Origin: Pseudomonadota bacterium | Lineage (GTDB): Bacteria; Pseudomonadota; Alphaproteobacteria; Micropepsales; Micropepsaceae | DNA: 54,058 nt | NCBI GenBank assembly: GCA_016201105.1 | Contig: JACQDN010000035.1 | Span: 1-54,058, forward strand | Reading direction: 5' to 3' | Part shown: positions 46,634 to 54,058 of the stretch, piece by piece | Numbering within the stretch: the stretch's first letter is position 1 | How the letters are laid out: every line of letters begins with the position of its first letter | The notes under the pieces: model-generated | The model's input: only the letters and a program-made list of their open reading frames with translations | Databases searched by the model: none | What the model was told of the DNA's origin: nothing | Translations under genes and position numbers: made by a program

Positions 46634-46670
46634 AGCGAGAAATCCGGGATTGGTTGGTCATTTTCTCGCT
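46634..46670. repeat. inverted repeat AGCGAGAAA/TTTCTCGCT
   Basis: Perfect nine-base arms at 46,634-46,642 and 46,662-46,670, 44 bases after the methyltransferase stop. It could be a terminator stem or the operator of the following gene. Confidence 0.5.
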
Positions 46671-46788
46671 GTCGGCAAAAATTGACGAAAAGGGTGAGCG
46701 GTTCCGGGATTTACATGCCGCAAACTTGGATACGGATTGGCTGTCCCGTATTTCTCGCCCCGTTTTTGAGATAATCAAGGTCGTTCAA

Positions 46789-47681
46789 ATGCAAACAACG
46801 GAGGGTGCCATGCAAGGCCTGCAACTTCGCTCACTGGTCAAGGAGAGCGGCGAGCTTGAGCTGTCGCTTCAGCGCGTGGAGACACCCCAGCCCAAGGATG
46901 ACGAAGTGACGATCCGCCTCGAAGGGACCCCGATCAATCCCTCGGACATTGGCCTGCTGACCGGACCGGCGGACATGAGAGCGGCCAACACGTCGGGGTC
47001 GAAAGATAGTCCCGTCGTCACGGCGCCGATCCCGCCGGCCATGATGCGCATGCTGGCCGGCAATACCGCACCGTGCGAGCCGCCGACTGTCTTCCGCTGC
47101 CCGCCGGCGCGACCGCCGCCGACGGCGCGTCGTGCTTCGTCAATCCGCTCACGGCGCTTGGCATGGTGGAGACGATGCGGGCCGAAGGTCACAAAGCGAT
47201 CGTGCACACTGCGGCCGCATCGAATCTTGGTCAGATGCTGGTGAAGATTTGCCTCAAGGACGGCGTGCCGTTGGTCAACGTCGTGCGAAAGCCGGATCAG
47301 GTGGCGCTCCTGCGCGATCTCGGCGCCAAGCACGTGGTCGACACGAGCGCTTCCGCGTTCTTCGAAGACTTGACCAATGCTCTGGTGGCAACCAACGCGA
47401 CCATCGCCTTTGACGCGATCGGCGGCGGCAAGCTTGGGAGCCAAATTCTCACGGCGATGGAGATCGCTGCCAACAAGAACGCAACGAGCTACAGCCGATA
47501 CGGCTCGACCACTTTCAAACAGCTCTACATCTACGGCGGGCTCGATGTGAGCCCCACCGAGCTCGCCCGTTCGTTCGGCTTCTCCTGGGCCGTCGGCGGC
47601 TTCCTCCTCACCCCGATGTCTGCGTATTTGAAGCGGGCGACGGGGGACAAGTATTTGATCGATCCGAATAAGGGGCTCTGA
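46789..47681 (+). pseudogene. quinone-oxidoreductase-like MDR gene with internal deletion
   Basis: The N-terminal part (LRSLVKESGELELSL, then INPSDIGLLTGPADM) is intact to MMRMLAG near 47,060. The following frame is lost; the C-terminal part resumes in another frame at YRTVRAADCLPLPAG and runs through the Rossmann region (AAASNLGQMLVK) to PNKGL-stop at 47681. An MDR would have about 45-55 codons more between these points, so an internal deletion plus frame change is inferred. Two starts are possible, ATG 46789 and ATG 46810. Its 5' part is repeated at 53,872. Confidence 0.85.
46873..47059 (+). repeat. direct repeat, left copy of MDR gene segment
   Basis: 187 bases repeated at 53,872-54,058, exactly 6,999 bases away. 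I count four mismatches, all in the first 52 bases; the remaining 135 bases are identical. Confidence 0.95.
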
Positions 47682-47829
47682 CGCGCGTCCCTCCGGGTTA
47701 GGTTTTCGGCGCTTGCTGTCCTGGATTTTCTCGCATTTGCAGATTTGTCGACAGCGCGTTTGCGATGTTCGACAAGGTACGGGTGAACGAGAAGAATGCC
47801 CCCGGCCGTCGCCGCGTTCAACGCTTGAC

Positions 47830-47860
47830 CTGTCCACAAAATTCCATAAGATGTGGACAG
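47830..47860. repeat. inverted repeat upstream of parDE
   Basis: Perfect nine-base arms CTGTCCACA and TGTGGACAG with a 13-base spacer, 27 bases before the ParD start. It may be the operator of the module or a remnant of a GGACAG-type repeat. Confidence 0.5.
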
Positions 47861-47887
47861 CTCTGGAGGTCCCGATTGTCGAAAACG

Positions 47888-48139
47888 ATGACGTTAAACG
47901 TGCGCGTCGGCGGCGCATTGGGCGAGCACGTGGCGACGAACGTGGGTGAAGACGGCGCCTACGAAAACGTCAGCGAGTATGTGCGCGACCTGATCCGGCG
48001 CGACAAAGAGCGTGCCGATATCGAGGCATTCGCGCGGCTGAAGGCCGAGTTGAAGCGGGCGTTTGCCGCACCGGACAGCGCCTATCGGCCGCTCGACGCC
48101 GATGCAGTGATCAAGCGAAACGCGCGCAAGCGCAAATGA
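47888..48139 (+). CDS. parD: type II antitoxin, ParD/CopG family
   Basis: An 83-residue ribbon-helix-helix antitoxin. TLNVRVGGALGEHV is the strand and first helix, and YENVSEYVRDLIRRD is the ParD signature helix. The charged C-terminus would neutralise the toxin. ATG 47888 is preferred over upstream in-frame codons. It overlaps the toxin start (ATGA). Confidence 0.9.
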   Translation: MTLNVRVGGALGEHVATNVGEDGAYENVSEYVRDLIRRDKERADIEAFARLKAELKRAFAAPDSAYRPLDADAVIKRNARKRK

Positions 48140-48459
48140 CGGCCTTCCGCGTCCAAGATGGCGCAGGCCATCGGCTGGACGAAATCTATGCTTACACCCG
48201 CCGCAAATGGGGCGAAGCACAAGCCGAGACCTACATGCGCGGTCTCTTCGACAAATTCAAAGGCATCGCCGCACGCGAGTTCCCTTGGCGCCCGATCCCC
48301 GCCGAGTTCGGGGTCGACGGCTATCTCTGCCGCTACCAAAAACACTTCATCTACTGGAAGCTGCTTGCCGACGGCAAAGTCGGCATCGTGACGGTCCTGC
48401 ACGAGCGAATGCATCAGATCGAACGCTTGAAAGACGACCTGCGCGTCGCGCAAGAATGA
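48136..48459 (+). CDS. parE: type II toxin, RelE/ParE family
   Basis: A 107-residue toxin of the ParE group, which poisons DNA gyrase in known cases. The pattern LDEIYAYTRRKWGEAQAETYMRGL-like first half (residues 14-37) and the C-terminal LHERMHQIERL are typical. It directly follows parD. Confidence 0.9.
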   Translation: MTAFRVQDGAGHRLDEIYAYTRRKWGEAQAETYMRGLFDKFKGIAAREFPWRPIPAEFGVDGYLCRYQKHFIYWKLLADGKVGIVTVLHERMHQIERLKDDLRVAQE

Positions 48460-48483
48460 GCCGACGAAATACGGTGCTTGTGA

Positions 48484-48537
48484 GGACAGCTGATCAACTG
48501 CTGAAAGCGCGATCTTGGCACTTTGAATTGGCTGTCC
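48484..48537. repeat. inverted repeat GGACAGC/GCTGTCC
   Basis: Seven-base arms at 48,484-48,490 and 48,531-48,537 with a 40-base interior, just after the ParE stop. The arms share GGACAG with the element at 39,852. Confidence 0.45.
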
Positions 48538-48588
48538 CTTCAAATTCCGTCAGCACGCAAATTGGCTCCCTCGGACATGCACGCGCAA

Positions 48589-49569
48589 TCAAACCGGATA
48601 TGGGCCATCGGCGAAAACCGTGTCGTGATAGCCCTTGATGCCAACGTCGCGCGCCAAGGCGCTGCGGAAATCCGCGCCTGCGCGCAAGGAGTCGAGCACG
48701 GTTCGAAAATCGAATCGTGGTGTCCAGCCGAGCTCCGCCCGCGCGAGGTTGTTGACATAGACGCGGTCAATGCGCGGGAACAGCGACCATCGGCGGGCCG
48801 CATAGAGCGCCCTGCAATCGGGAAAGAGGCGGTGGATCACGGCTGGCGCATCTCTGTGAATCAATGCGAGATCGGACTGCGCGAAGGGTGACGTTGCCGA
48901 GACGATGTATCGCCGGAAACCCATGGCGGCCGCTTTCTCGAGCGCGAGCTTGTGGGCGCTCACGATGTCGGCAATATCGACGCGGCGATACAGCATTTCA
49001 TTGGCCTGCACATTGGCCGTCTCATAGGTGCCGCGAATTTCGGCGTCATCGTCCGCCTCAAGAAAGAACCGCGAAGTGCGCAGTACGACCGCGGCCAAGT
49101 GGCCTTTGCTGGCGAACATCTCGCAGAGGTTTTCGGCCGCGAGTTTCGTCGTGCCATAGATGTTCTTTGGAACAGGCGTGACGTCTTCGGTGATCCAGGA
49201 CGCGGGACCATCCGGCGCAGGCTTGAGCGCGGCACCGAACGCGCTTGTGGTGCTGGTATAGACGAAGGCCTCCACGCTCGCCGCCGCGGACTCTTCAAGC
49301 AGAACCAACGTGCCGATGATGTTGGCGTCGACGAAATCCTGACGGCTGTGGGTCATCGCATGCGGCTTGTGCAGCGTTGCCGTGTGCAGGACGCCGCGCA
49401 CGCCCTTCAGACTGCAGCGTACGAATGCACGGTCGGTGATCGATCCAACCAAGTCCGTGAAGAGCGATGGCTTGATATCCAGACCCCGCGCCGCAACACC
49501 CTGCGCCCTCAAGCTGCGCATCAGCGCTTCGCCAAGATGTCCGGCACTGCCGGTGACAAGGATGGTCAC
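48589..49569 (-). CDS. NAD-dependent epimerase/dehydratase family protein
   Basis: An extended short-chain dehydrogenase of 326 residues. The nucleotide motif is TGSAGHLG at residues 6-13, STTSAFG supplies the active Ser/Thr, and YGTTKLAAE the Tyr-x-x-x-Lys pair. A late SPFAQSDL and RAELGWTPRFDF region is usual for sugar-nucleotide epimerase-like proteins; the substrate is unknown. GTG 49569 is the start and lies three bases after the guaA-tail stop, so the end of that fragment (GGGAGTGAGG) now acts as its ribosome binding region. Confidence 0.88.
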   Translation of the reverse strand: MTILVTGSAGHLGEALMRSLRAQGVAARGLDIKPSLFTDLVGSITDRAFVRCSLKGVRGVLHTATLHKPHAMTHSRQDFVDANIIGTLVLLEESAAASVEAFVYTSTTSAFGAALKPAPDGPASWITEDVTPVPKNIYGTTKLAAENLCEMFASKGHLAAVVLRTSRFFLEADDDAEIRGTYETANVQANEMLYRRVDIADIVSAHKLALEKAAAMGFRRYIVSATSPFAQSDLALIHRDAPAVIHRLFPDCRALYAARRWSLFPRIDRVYVNNLARAELGWTPRFDFRTVLDSLRAGADFRSALARDVGIKGYHDTVFADGPYPV

Positions 49570-49572
49570 CCC

Positions 49573-49635
49573 TCACTCCCACTCAATCGTCCCCGGCGGC
49601 TTGCTCGTCACGTCGTACACCACGCGATTGATGCC
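49573..49635 (-). pseudogene. guaA: guaA 3'-end fragment, right copy (integration site)
   Basis: The last 20 codons plus stop of GMP synthase, [20 protein letters not shown], match the family consensus exactly and better than the left copy. The similarity stops abruptly at 49,635. It is in the same direction as the fragment at 42,029-42,145, so the two form a direct repeat bracketing 7.4 kb. Confidence 0.88.
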
Positions 49636-49823
49636 GATTGGAGGATAGCCAATCCATAGCAGAAAATCATGCCGCGTTCTCTCGGAATTGGATTAGACGT
49701 CCCCTGATCATCCAGATCGCCTGATCTTCCAGATCGAGCGTCAAAATTCGGCCGTTCAGAAACGATGCGCCGGCTTCACCACAGGCGCATTTGTCGGTCG
49801 ATGTCTGGACGCGCCGGTATAGC

Positions 49824-50249
49824 TCACCGCAACGGCGAATAGTCCGTTGATTCCATATAGGTTGAGTCGATTTTATCCACCGTCTTGTCGCTGGACTCCG
49901 ACTTCTTTAGCGCCAGATATTCCGGGTCCGCGCGCAGGGCATCCCAGTTTTTCTTCGCATCACCGCGGCTTTGATGCGCCACGATGTACACGAACGTGTT
50001 GTCTTCCGCCTCCCAATAGCCCACGACTTTGAGATTGTGCTTGTCGAGCAGCTGCGCCCAAGCATCACGAAACTGGGCCTCAACCGTAGGCATTTTTCCC
50101 GGCAGGACGTGATAAACACGCAGTTCAAACACGCGGCTGGTTTCTGTTGTCATGCCTTCCGCCTTCGCCCCACTGATGAGTGCCGGCGAAACTGCGATCG
50201 ACGCCGCAGCGAGCCAGGCAAGAGAAATTCCATATCTGCGATCCGTCAT
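49824..50249 (-). CDS. secreted NIPSNAP-family protein
   Basis: A 141-residue protein with a signal peptide (about residues 1-30, cleavage near AKA-EG) and a NIPSNAP domain: FELRVYHVLPGKMPTVEAQF-like at residues 41-61, then VGYWEAEDNTFVYIVAH. The fold is a dimeric alpha/beta barrel. Its function is uncertain. Its start overlaps the stop of the upstream GST (ATGA), so they are translationally coupled. Confidence 0.85.
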   Translation of the reverse strand: MTDRRYGISLAWLAAASIAVSPALISGAKAEGMTTETSRVFELRVYHVLPGKMPTVEAQFRDAWAQLLDKHNLKVVGYWEAEDNTFVYIVAHQSRGDAKKNWDALRADPEYLALKKSESSDKTVDKIDSTYMESTDYSPLR

Positions 50250-50983
50250 TTTTGCGCATCCGCCTCCTTCTGCGCCGCAGCCGCCGCGGCCCTGAACCGC
50301 TCAAGCGCGCCACTGCGGATCATTTCACGGCGCTCATCGAGGCCGCGGCGAAGTTCGATCAGCACTTTTGCCGCGTGTTCGTTCTTCTGGATCGCGGCCC
50401 AATAGGCAGCCACGTTTGCAACCGCTGGACTCTGCCAGTCGACGCCGACGGCCGGCAGGATAGTCTCGACCCAGAACAGGCCCGGCACGAGCGCGCAATC
50501 TGCCAGCGTGATGCGACCGCAGCAGGCGAAGCCATCCGTGCCGAGGAATTTGTCGAGCGCCTTGAGGTTCCGCACCACCTCGCCGGCGAGTTGGTCGGTG
50601 ACACTGTTGTCGCGTGCGGCGGCGGGTGTCTGTCGGCCCAGCGCGCCCGTCAGACGGGACAGCATGAACGTGCTGTTCATGATGTAAATGTCGCCAATGC
50701 GGGCAAGCGTGCGGATGTGCGCGGTCTCGCGCGGAGTGATTCCCTTCAGCGAAGGCTCGGGATAGATCTCTTCGAGATATTCCGCGATCACTTCGGATTC
50801 GGGGATCAAGTCGCCATCGATATCGAGAACCGGAACACGACCAATCGGAAATCGCTCGCGGAACTTTGGCATTCCCCAGTGTTCCGGCAGTTCGAAGATG
50901 ATGTCCTTAATGCCCTTGGCGTAGATCTGCATGCGGACGCGGGCGGAATAGGCGCTGAGATCGGCGGTATATAGCTTCATCAT
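50246..50983 (-). CDS. glutathione S-transferase family protein
   Basis: A 245-residue GST. The N-terminal part is KLYTADLSAYSARVRMQIY, and the glutathione site RVPVLDIDGDLIPESEVIAEYLEE lies near residues 47-70 in shortened view (VPVLDIDG, ESEVI). The helical domain includes DGFACCGRITLADC. ATG 50983 is chosen for its AAAGGAG site nine bases upstream; a second ATG follows at once. The ATGA overlap with the NIPSNAP gene suggests one function. Confidence 0.9.
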   Translation of the reverse strand: MMKLYTADLSAYSARVRMQIYAKGIKDIIFELPEHWGMPKFRERFPIGRVPVLDIDGDLIPESEVIAEYLEEIYPEPSLKGITPRETAHIRTLARIGDIYIMNSTFMLSRLTGALGRQTPAAARDNSVTDQLAGEVVRNLKALDKFLGTDGFACCGRITLADCALVPGLFWVETILPAVGVDWQSPAVANVAAYWAAIQKNEHAAKVLIELRRGLDERREMIRSGALERFRAAAAAAQKEADAQK

Positions 50984-51195
50984 GTCCAGACGCTCCTTTG
51001 CGCGATCTGTCGATTTTTTCTGCAATCCATCATCTTAGGTGCGCTCTCTCTCTGCCTGGAGTAATCCCTGCCAGCAGAGCGGTCCGCATTTGTCATAGAT
51101 TCCGCCCATGCTCGCGGCTATCACAATGATACCGACGAGAACCGCGATAACAGTTGCTGCAGCTCTCATCCGGCGGCTGCGCAGTTCGCGCAGTT

Positions 51196-51663
51196 TCATT
51201 TCAAAATAAGTTCGCGAACCAGTTCGGAACCCAGAACTTTTCGGTATTCGCCCCGTTCCACCCTTTTCTTGTTCTGAAACTCGAGGCTACCGATGACTTT
51301 CTCGGTCACTGCTTCGAACTCGGCGCTTTTATCGCCGTTGTCCCCGACAGAAGCCGCCATGTTTTTGTAAGTTATCATCAAATATATGTTGGGCTGATCG
51401 GGTGTTTTTGGAGTGGCCCTGAGGACCTTGTAATCGATGATTAGCCCGGCTTTCTTCGCGGCTTCCATCGTCGGCTTCCATGTCGAATCCAGCCAAGCGA
51501 TGTACGTTTCAAAATGGCCATACTCAACTTGTATGTACTGCACGTCGGTGACCGGGCCGTCAGTATACTGAGGCACATCCTGGGCACGTGCGTCCTCGGC
51601 ACGTGCACTAAGCGAGAGTGAGGAAGCTGCGATACACGCGGACAACACAAGGGTCTTCACCAT
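51196..51663 (-). CDS. secreted protein of unknown function, NIPSNAP-like fold possible
   Basis: A 155-residue protein with a clear signal peptide (residues 1-23, ending SARA). The mature part has alternating strand and helix segments (VQYIQVEYGHFETYIAWL, then IIDYKVLRA and IYLMITYKNMA), which recall the dimeric alpha/beta barrels of the neighbouring NIPSNAP protein. I cannot name a family. ATG 51663 is the start because AGGAG precedes it by seven bases. Confidence 0.72.
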   Translation of the reverse strand: MVKTLVLSACIAASSLSLSARAEDARAQDVPQYTDGPVTDVQYIQVEYGHFETYIAWLDSTWKPTMEAAKKAGLIIDYKVLRATPKTPDQPNIYLMITYKNMAASVGDNGDKSAEFEAVTEKVIGSLEFQNKKRVERGEYRKVLGSELVRELILK

Positions 51664-51737
51664 TTCCGTTCTCCTGCTGCGATATTTCATGAACTTGGCC
51701 GACACCCGGAATAACCGGCCGGACTCCTCTGCGGCTG

Positions 51738-52118
51738 TCAGGCAGCGACGATCATGTCGATCTCGATGCTGGCGCCGAGTGGCAGTGCTGCAGCCGCGAT
51801 GGTCGTGCGAGCTGGGTAGGGCTGCGAGAAATGTTTGGCATAGATGGCGTTGACCTTGGCGAAATCGCTCATGTTGGTCAGAAACACGCCGACGCGCACG
51901 ACGTCGCTGAAGCCTTTGCCCGCGGCTTCCAGAGCGGCTGCAAGGTTCATGAAGAGTTGCATGGCTTCTGCTTCGACACCGCCTTCGACGAGCTTGCCGG
52001 TCGCGGGATCCTGCGCCACCTGGCCGCTGAAAAAGACGTATCCGTCGGTGCGAATGGCCTGCGAAAAAGGGCCGACAGGCGGTGCGAACTTGGGTGATAC
52101 GATTGCGGATTTCGACAC
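51738..52118 (-). CDS. RidA family protein
   Basis: A 126-residue Rid/YjgF protein. Rid proteins remove reactive 2-aminoacrylate or related imines. The family core is present: PVGPFSQAIRTDGYVFFSGQ, DVVRVGVFLTNMSDF and PARTTIAAAALPLGA with the key arginine, followed by IEIDMIVA. GTG 52118 is the start. It is leftward, in line with the secreted protein. Confidence 0.92.
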   Translation of the reverse strand: MSKSAIVSPKFAPPVGPFSQAIRTDGYVFFSGQVAQDPATGKLVEGGVEAEAMQLFMNLAAALEAAGKGFSDVVRVGVFLTNMSDFAKVNAIYAKHFSQPYPARTTIAAAALPLGASIEIDMIVAA

Positions 52119-52285
52119 GACGATTTCCTCGTTCGATTGTTAGGTGGCCTTGCCTGGCGAGTGCGTTGGCGAAAAGCTAAGCATCGGCGATAGGTTCCGC
52201 AAATTCATTATTTTCACTATAATAGTGCATAATATGAACTATAGAATATGATAGCTTCATCGGGGAAATTGGGAGCGTTGTTGAA

Positions 52286-52723
52286 ATGGAATGCACAGGC
52301 GGATGTCACTGCGGTAACTTGCAGGTTAAGCTCCGGCTCTCGAAGGAGCCCGAGCAGATGGCAATTCGAGCCTGCACGTGCTCGTTCTGCCGCGCCCACG
52401 CCCCGCGCATGATCTCCGATCCCGCAGGATCGTTCGAAATTTCGGCCGCCGATTGGACGACGGTCCAACACTACAGGTTCGGGACGCGCACTTGCGACTT
52501 CCTGTTATGCGGCCGTTGTGGAGTCTTCATCGCGGCCCTGACCGATGCCGATGCGCCTTCGCCTCGCGCTGTGGTGAACGTGAACTGCCTTGACGAGCGC
52601 GCGCGCTTCTCCGGCATGCCGGCGTTGCACAATTTCGACGGTGAAACCGCTGAAGCCCGGCAAGCTCGTCACAGTGCCAACTGGATGCCCGCAATTCTTC
52701 GGCGGGAATCTGAAGCGGCTTGA
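52286..52723 (+). CDS. GFA family protein (glutathione-dependent formaldehyde-activating type)
   Basis: A 145-residue zinc protein with the GFA cysteine pattern: Cys7 and Cys9 (GGCHCG), Cys30, Cys32 and Cys35 (ACTCSFC), and the LLCGRCGVF pair. Members include Gfa, which binds glutathione and formaldehyde, but most have unknown substrates. Upstream is an AT-rich stretch (52,205-52,250) with TATAATAGT-type sequence that may be its promoter. It is divergent from ridA. Confidence 0.88.
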   Translation: MECTGGCHCGNLQVKLRLSKEPEQMAIRACTCSFCRAHAPRMISDPAGSFEISAADWTTVQHYRFGTRTCDFLLCGRCGVFIAALTDADAPSPRAVVNVNCLDERARFSGMPALHNFDGETAEARQARHSANWMPAILRRESEAA

Positions 52724-52777
52724 TTGTGTTTGCGGTGGATTAGCCCCGGTAGCCTTTGCGAATACGGAGTGCCCGTC

Positions 52778-53653
52778 ATGTTCGAGGATATTCATGCCCT
52801 GGTCGAATTCGCTGAAGCCGGATCGATCGCACGCGCCGCCGGGCGATTGCACCGCACGCCATCGGCGATAACCCGCCAGATGCAGCGACTGGAAGAGGAG
52901 CTCGGCGCTCAACTGCTGGACCGATCGGTCAAGCCGCCGCGCTTGACGCCCCTGGGCATCAAGATCGTGGAACAGAGCCGCGACGTGCTGAAGCGTGTCG
53001 GCGACCTCAAGGCTCTTGCTGCAAAGGATGCGGAGCCTTCGGGGCTGTTTCGCATTGGTGTTGCGCACCCCTTGGCCGATGGCGCTTTGGTCGAGCCGGT
53101 GCAGGCGCTGACCAAACGCTTTCCGAAAGTCAGGTTTCAGCTTCTCAGCGATGCGGGTCTCATTGCCAAAATCCAGGCGGGACAACTCGATCTCGCGGTC
53201 GTGACGCTGGCGGCTTCGCAGATGATCCCTCCGCCGCTCGTTTCCGACATTGTCGCCACGGATCGCATGGTGATCGTGGAGAAAGGCCGAGCGGGCGCGC
53301 GGATACCGACATTGCAGGCACTAGCCGCGTCGCAGTGGGTTCTCAATCCGCCCGGCTGTTCGCTGAGGGCTGCCCTCCTCAGCACATTGGACAAGGCCGG
53401 ACCGCCGACGGTGATTGCGGCCGAAATTCACAACATGCATTTGCAGCTCGCATTCATCAAAGCCGGTTATGGACGGGGTCTGCTTCCGGAGCGTTTTGTC
53501 CGGCGCTTCGCAGGGGGCGCCATTCGCATGGTCAAGCCAAAGGGCTTCGAGCTTCAGATGACAATCGCCATCGTGCGCGCCGGTCCCTTGGGATCGCTCG
53601 AAGCGGTGGCGACCCAATTCAAGCATCATCTCATGACTGCATTCGCGAGATGA
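52778..53653 (+). CDS. LysR family transcriptional regulator
   Basis: A 291-residue LysR regulator. The N-terminal winged helix reads LVEFAEAGSIARAAGRLHRTPSAITRQMQRLEEELG in pattern (residues 7-42), and the C-terminal effector domain follows from about residue 90. It comes 54 bases after the GFA gene in the same direction. LysR proteins usually control adjacent genes, so the GFA/RidA group is a candidate target. Confidence 0.92.
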   Translation: MFEDIHALVEFAEAGSIARAAGRLHRTPSAITRQMQRLEEELGAQLLDRSVKPPRLTPLGIKIVEQSRDVLKRVGDLKALAAKDAEPSGLFRIGVAHPLADGALVEPVQALTKRFPKVRFQLLSDAGLIAKIQAGQLDLAVVTLAASQMIPPPLVSDIVATDRMVIVEKGRAGARIPTLQALAASQWVLNPPGCSLRAALLSTLDKAGPPTVIAAEIHNMHLQLAFIKAGYGRGLLPERFVRRFAGGAIRMVKPKGFELQMTIAIVRAGPLGSLEAVATQFKHHLMTAFAR

Positions 53654-53776
53654 TCGCGCTTCCGACACTTTTGGGCCGAGAAGGCGAGTGACTATGGGTG
53701 CCACATTCGGGTACCGCACGGGCCGCTAAGCCGGTTGGGAAATTCGGAAATCAGGCGCTCCTGCCGAGGGAATTGC

Positions 53777-53852
53777 GTGACGCCATAAATATTTCCCGTA
53801 CTTAATGCGCAAAGCAGTGTTGGCCGCTATCGGGCAATATGTATGGCGTCAC
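53777..53852. repeat. 76-base inverted repeat with GTGACGCCATA arms
   Basis: Arms of 22 bases, GTGACGCCATAAATATTTCCCG (53,777-53,798) and its complement CGGGCAATATGTATGGCGTCAC (53,831-53,852), match at 20 of 22 positions. The right arm runs straight into a truncated MDR gene. The last 15 bases of the right arm region, ATGTATGGCGTCACC, also form the 5' exon of the group II intron at 41,075. Confidence 0.75.
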
Positions 53853-54058
53853 CTCAATCTGGGACGAGCTTCGCGTGGAGACACCCGAGCCCAAGGATGA
53901 CGAGGTGACGATCCGGATCGAAGGGACCCCGATCAATCCCTCGGACATTGGCCTGCTGACCGGACCGGCGGACATGAGAGCGGCCAACACGTCGGGGTCG
54001 AAAGATAGTCCCGTCGTCACGGCGCCGATCCCGCCGGCCATGATGCGCATGCTGGCCG
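53839..54058 (+). CDS. quinone-oxidoreductase-like MDR gene, second copy, cut by window edge
   Basis: The frame starts at ATG 53839 inside the repeat arm, giving an odd N-terminus (MYGVTSIWDELRV), and from VETPEPKDDEV on matches the gene at 46,789. The native start LRSLVKESGELELSL is absent, so the 5' end was replaced. It continues past the window, so whether it is intact cannot be seen. Confidence 0.75.
   Translation, partial: MYGVTSIWDELRVETPEPKDDEVTIRIEGTPINPSDIGLLTGPADMRAANTSGSKDSPVVTAPIPPAMMRMLA
53872..54058 (+). repeat. direct repeat, right copy of MDR gene segment
   Basis: Matches 46,873-47,059 with four mismatches in 187 bases and reaches the window end, so the full length of the repeat is unknown. 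Confidence 0.95.

Overview
The window is chromosomal DNA of a GC-rich alphaproteobacterium. This follows from the gene order gmk-yicC-mltG-fabF-acpP-fabG-fabD, the rpsF-rpsR-rplI and dnaB-alr-radA-cvpA-purF neighbourhoods, and a GTTC-N7-GTTC type LexA box in front of dinB. The genus cannot be fixed from the sequence alone. No rRNA or tRNA gene and no CRISPR array was seen.

Positions 1-39,830 are mostly core genome. A cut-off zinc alcohol dehydrogenase is followed by a tightly packed methyltransferase, amidohydrolase and GNAT gene (1-3,079). The leftward block 3,103-9,148 makes fatty acids (fabD, fabG, acpP, fabF), trims peptidoglycan (mltG) and carries yicC and gmk. Then come a TauD-type dioxygenase divergent from a Crp/Fnr regulator, an MFS permease, an AsmA protein, a probable unannotated small RNA, the rpsF operon, panB, a TPR/YfgM-like protein with bamB and der, and an enoyl-CoA hydratase facing an SDR. 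The leftward purF-cvpA-radA-mlaF-mlaE-alr-dnaB stretch follows; alr has an in-frame TGA. Cfa, an ArsC-like protein, thpR, another SDR, SOS-controlled dinB and an esterase complete the core part.

Positions 38,460-54,058 are an accessory, rearranged region. It holds a truncated small gene, a DUF6924-like gene, a group II intron without its reverse transcriptase (about 40,408-41,074), a frameshifted remnant of a TOTE-type primase, two direct copies of the 3' end of guaA (42,029-42,145 and 49,573-49,635), two toxin-antitoxin pairs (Phd/PemK-like and ParD/ParE), a frameshifted and two intact glutathione S-transferases, a TetR/DinB-fold/methyltransferase group, a GST-NIPSNAP-RidA-GFA-LysR detoxification-like group, and a 187-bp direct duplication of a quinone-oxidoreductase-like gene exactly 6,999 bp apart (46,873 and 53,872). 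Repeated integration at the guaA 3' end is the simplest reading of this layout.

The most unusual items are the RT-less group II intron next to a primase remnant, both joined to a 22-bp terminal-repeat-like arm that recurs at 53,777-53,852; the paired guaA tails; the orphan intrinsic terminator at 14,767-14,798 that implies a small RNA upstream of rpsF; and the TGA inside alr.
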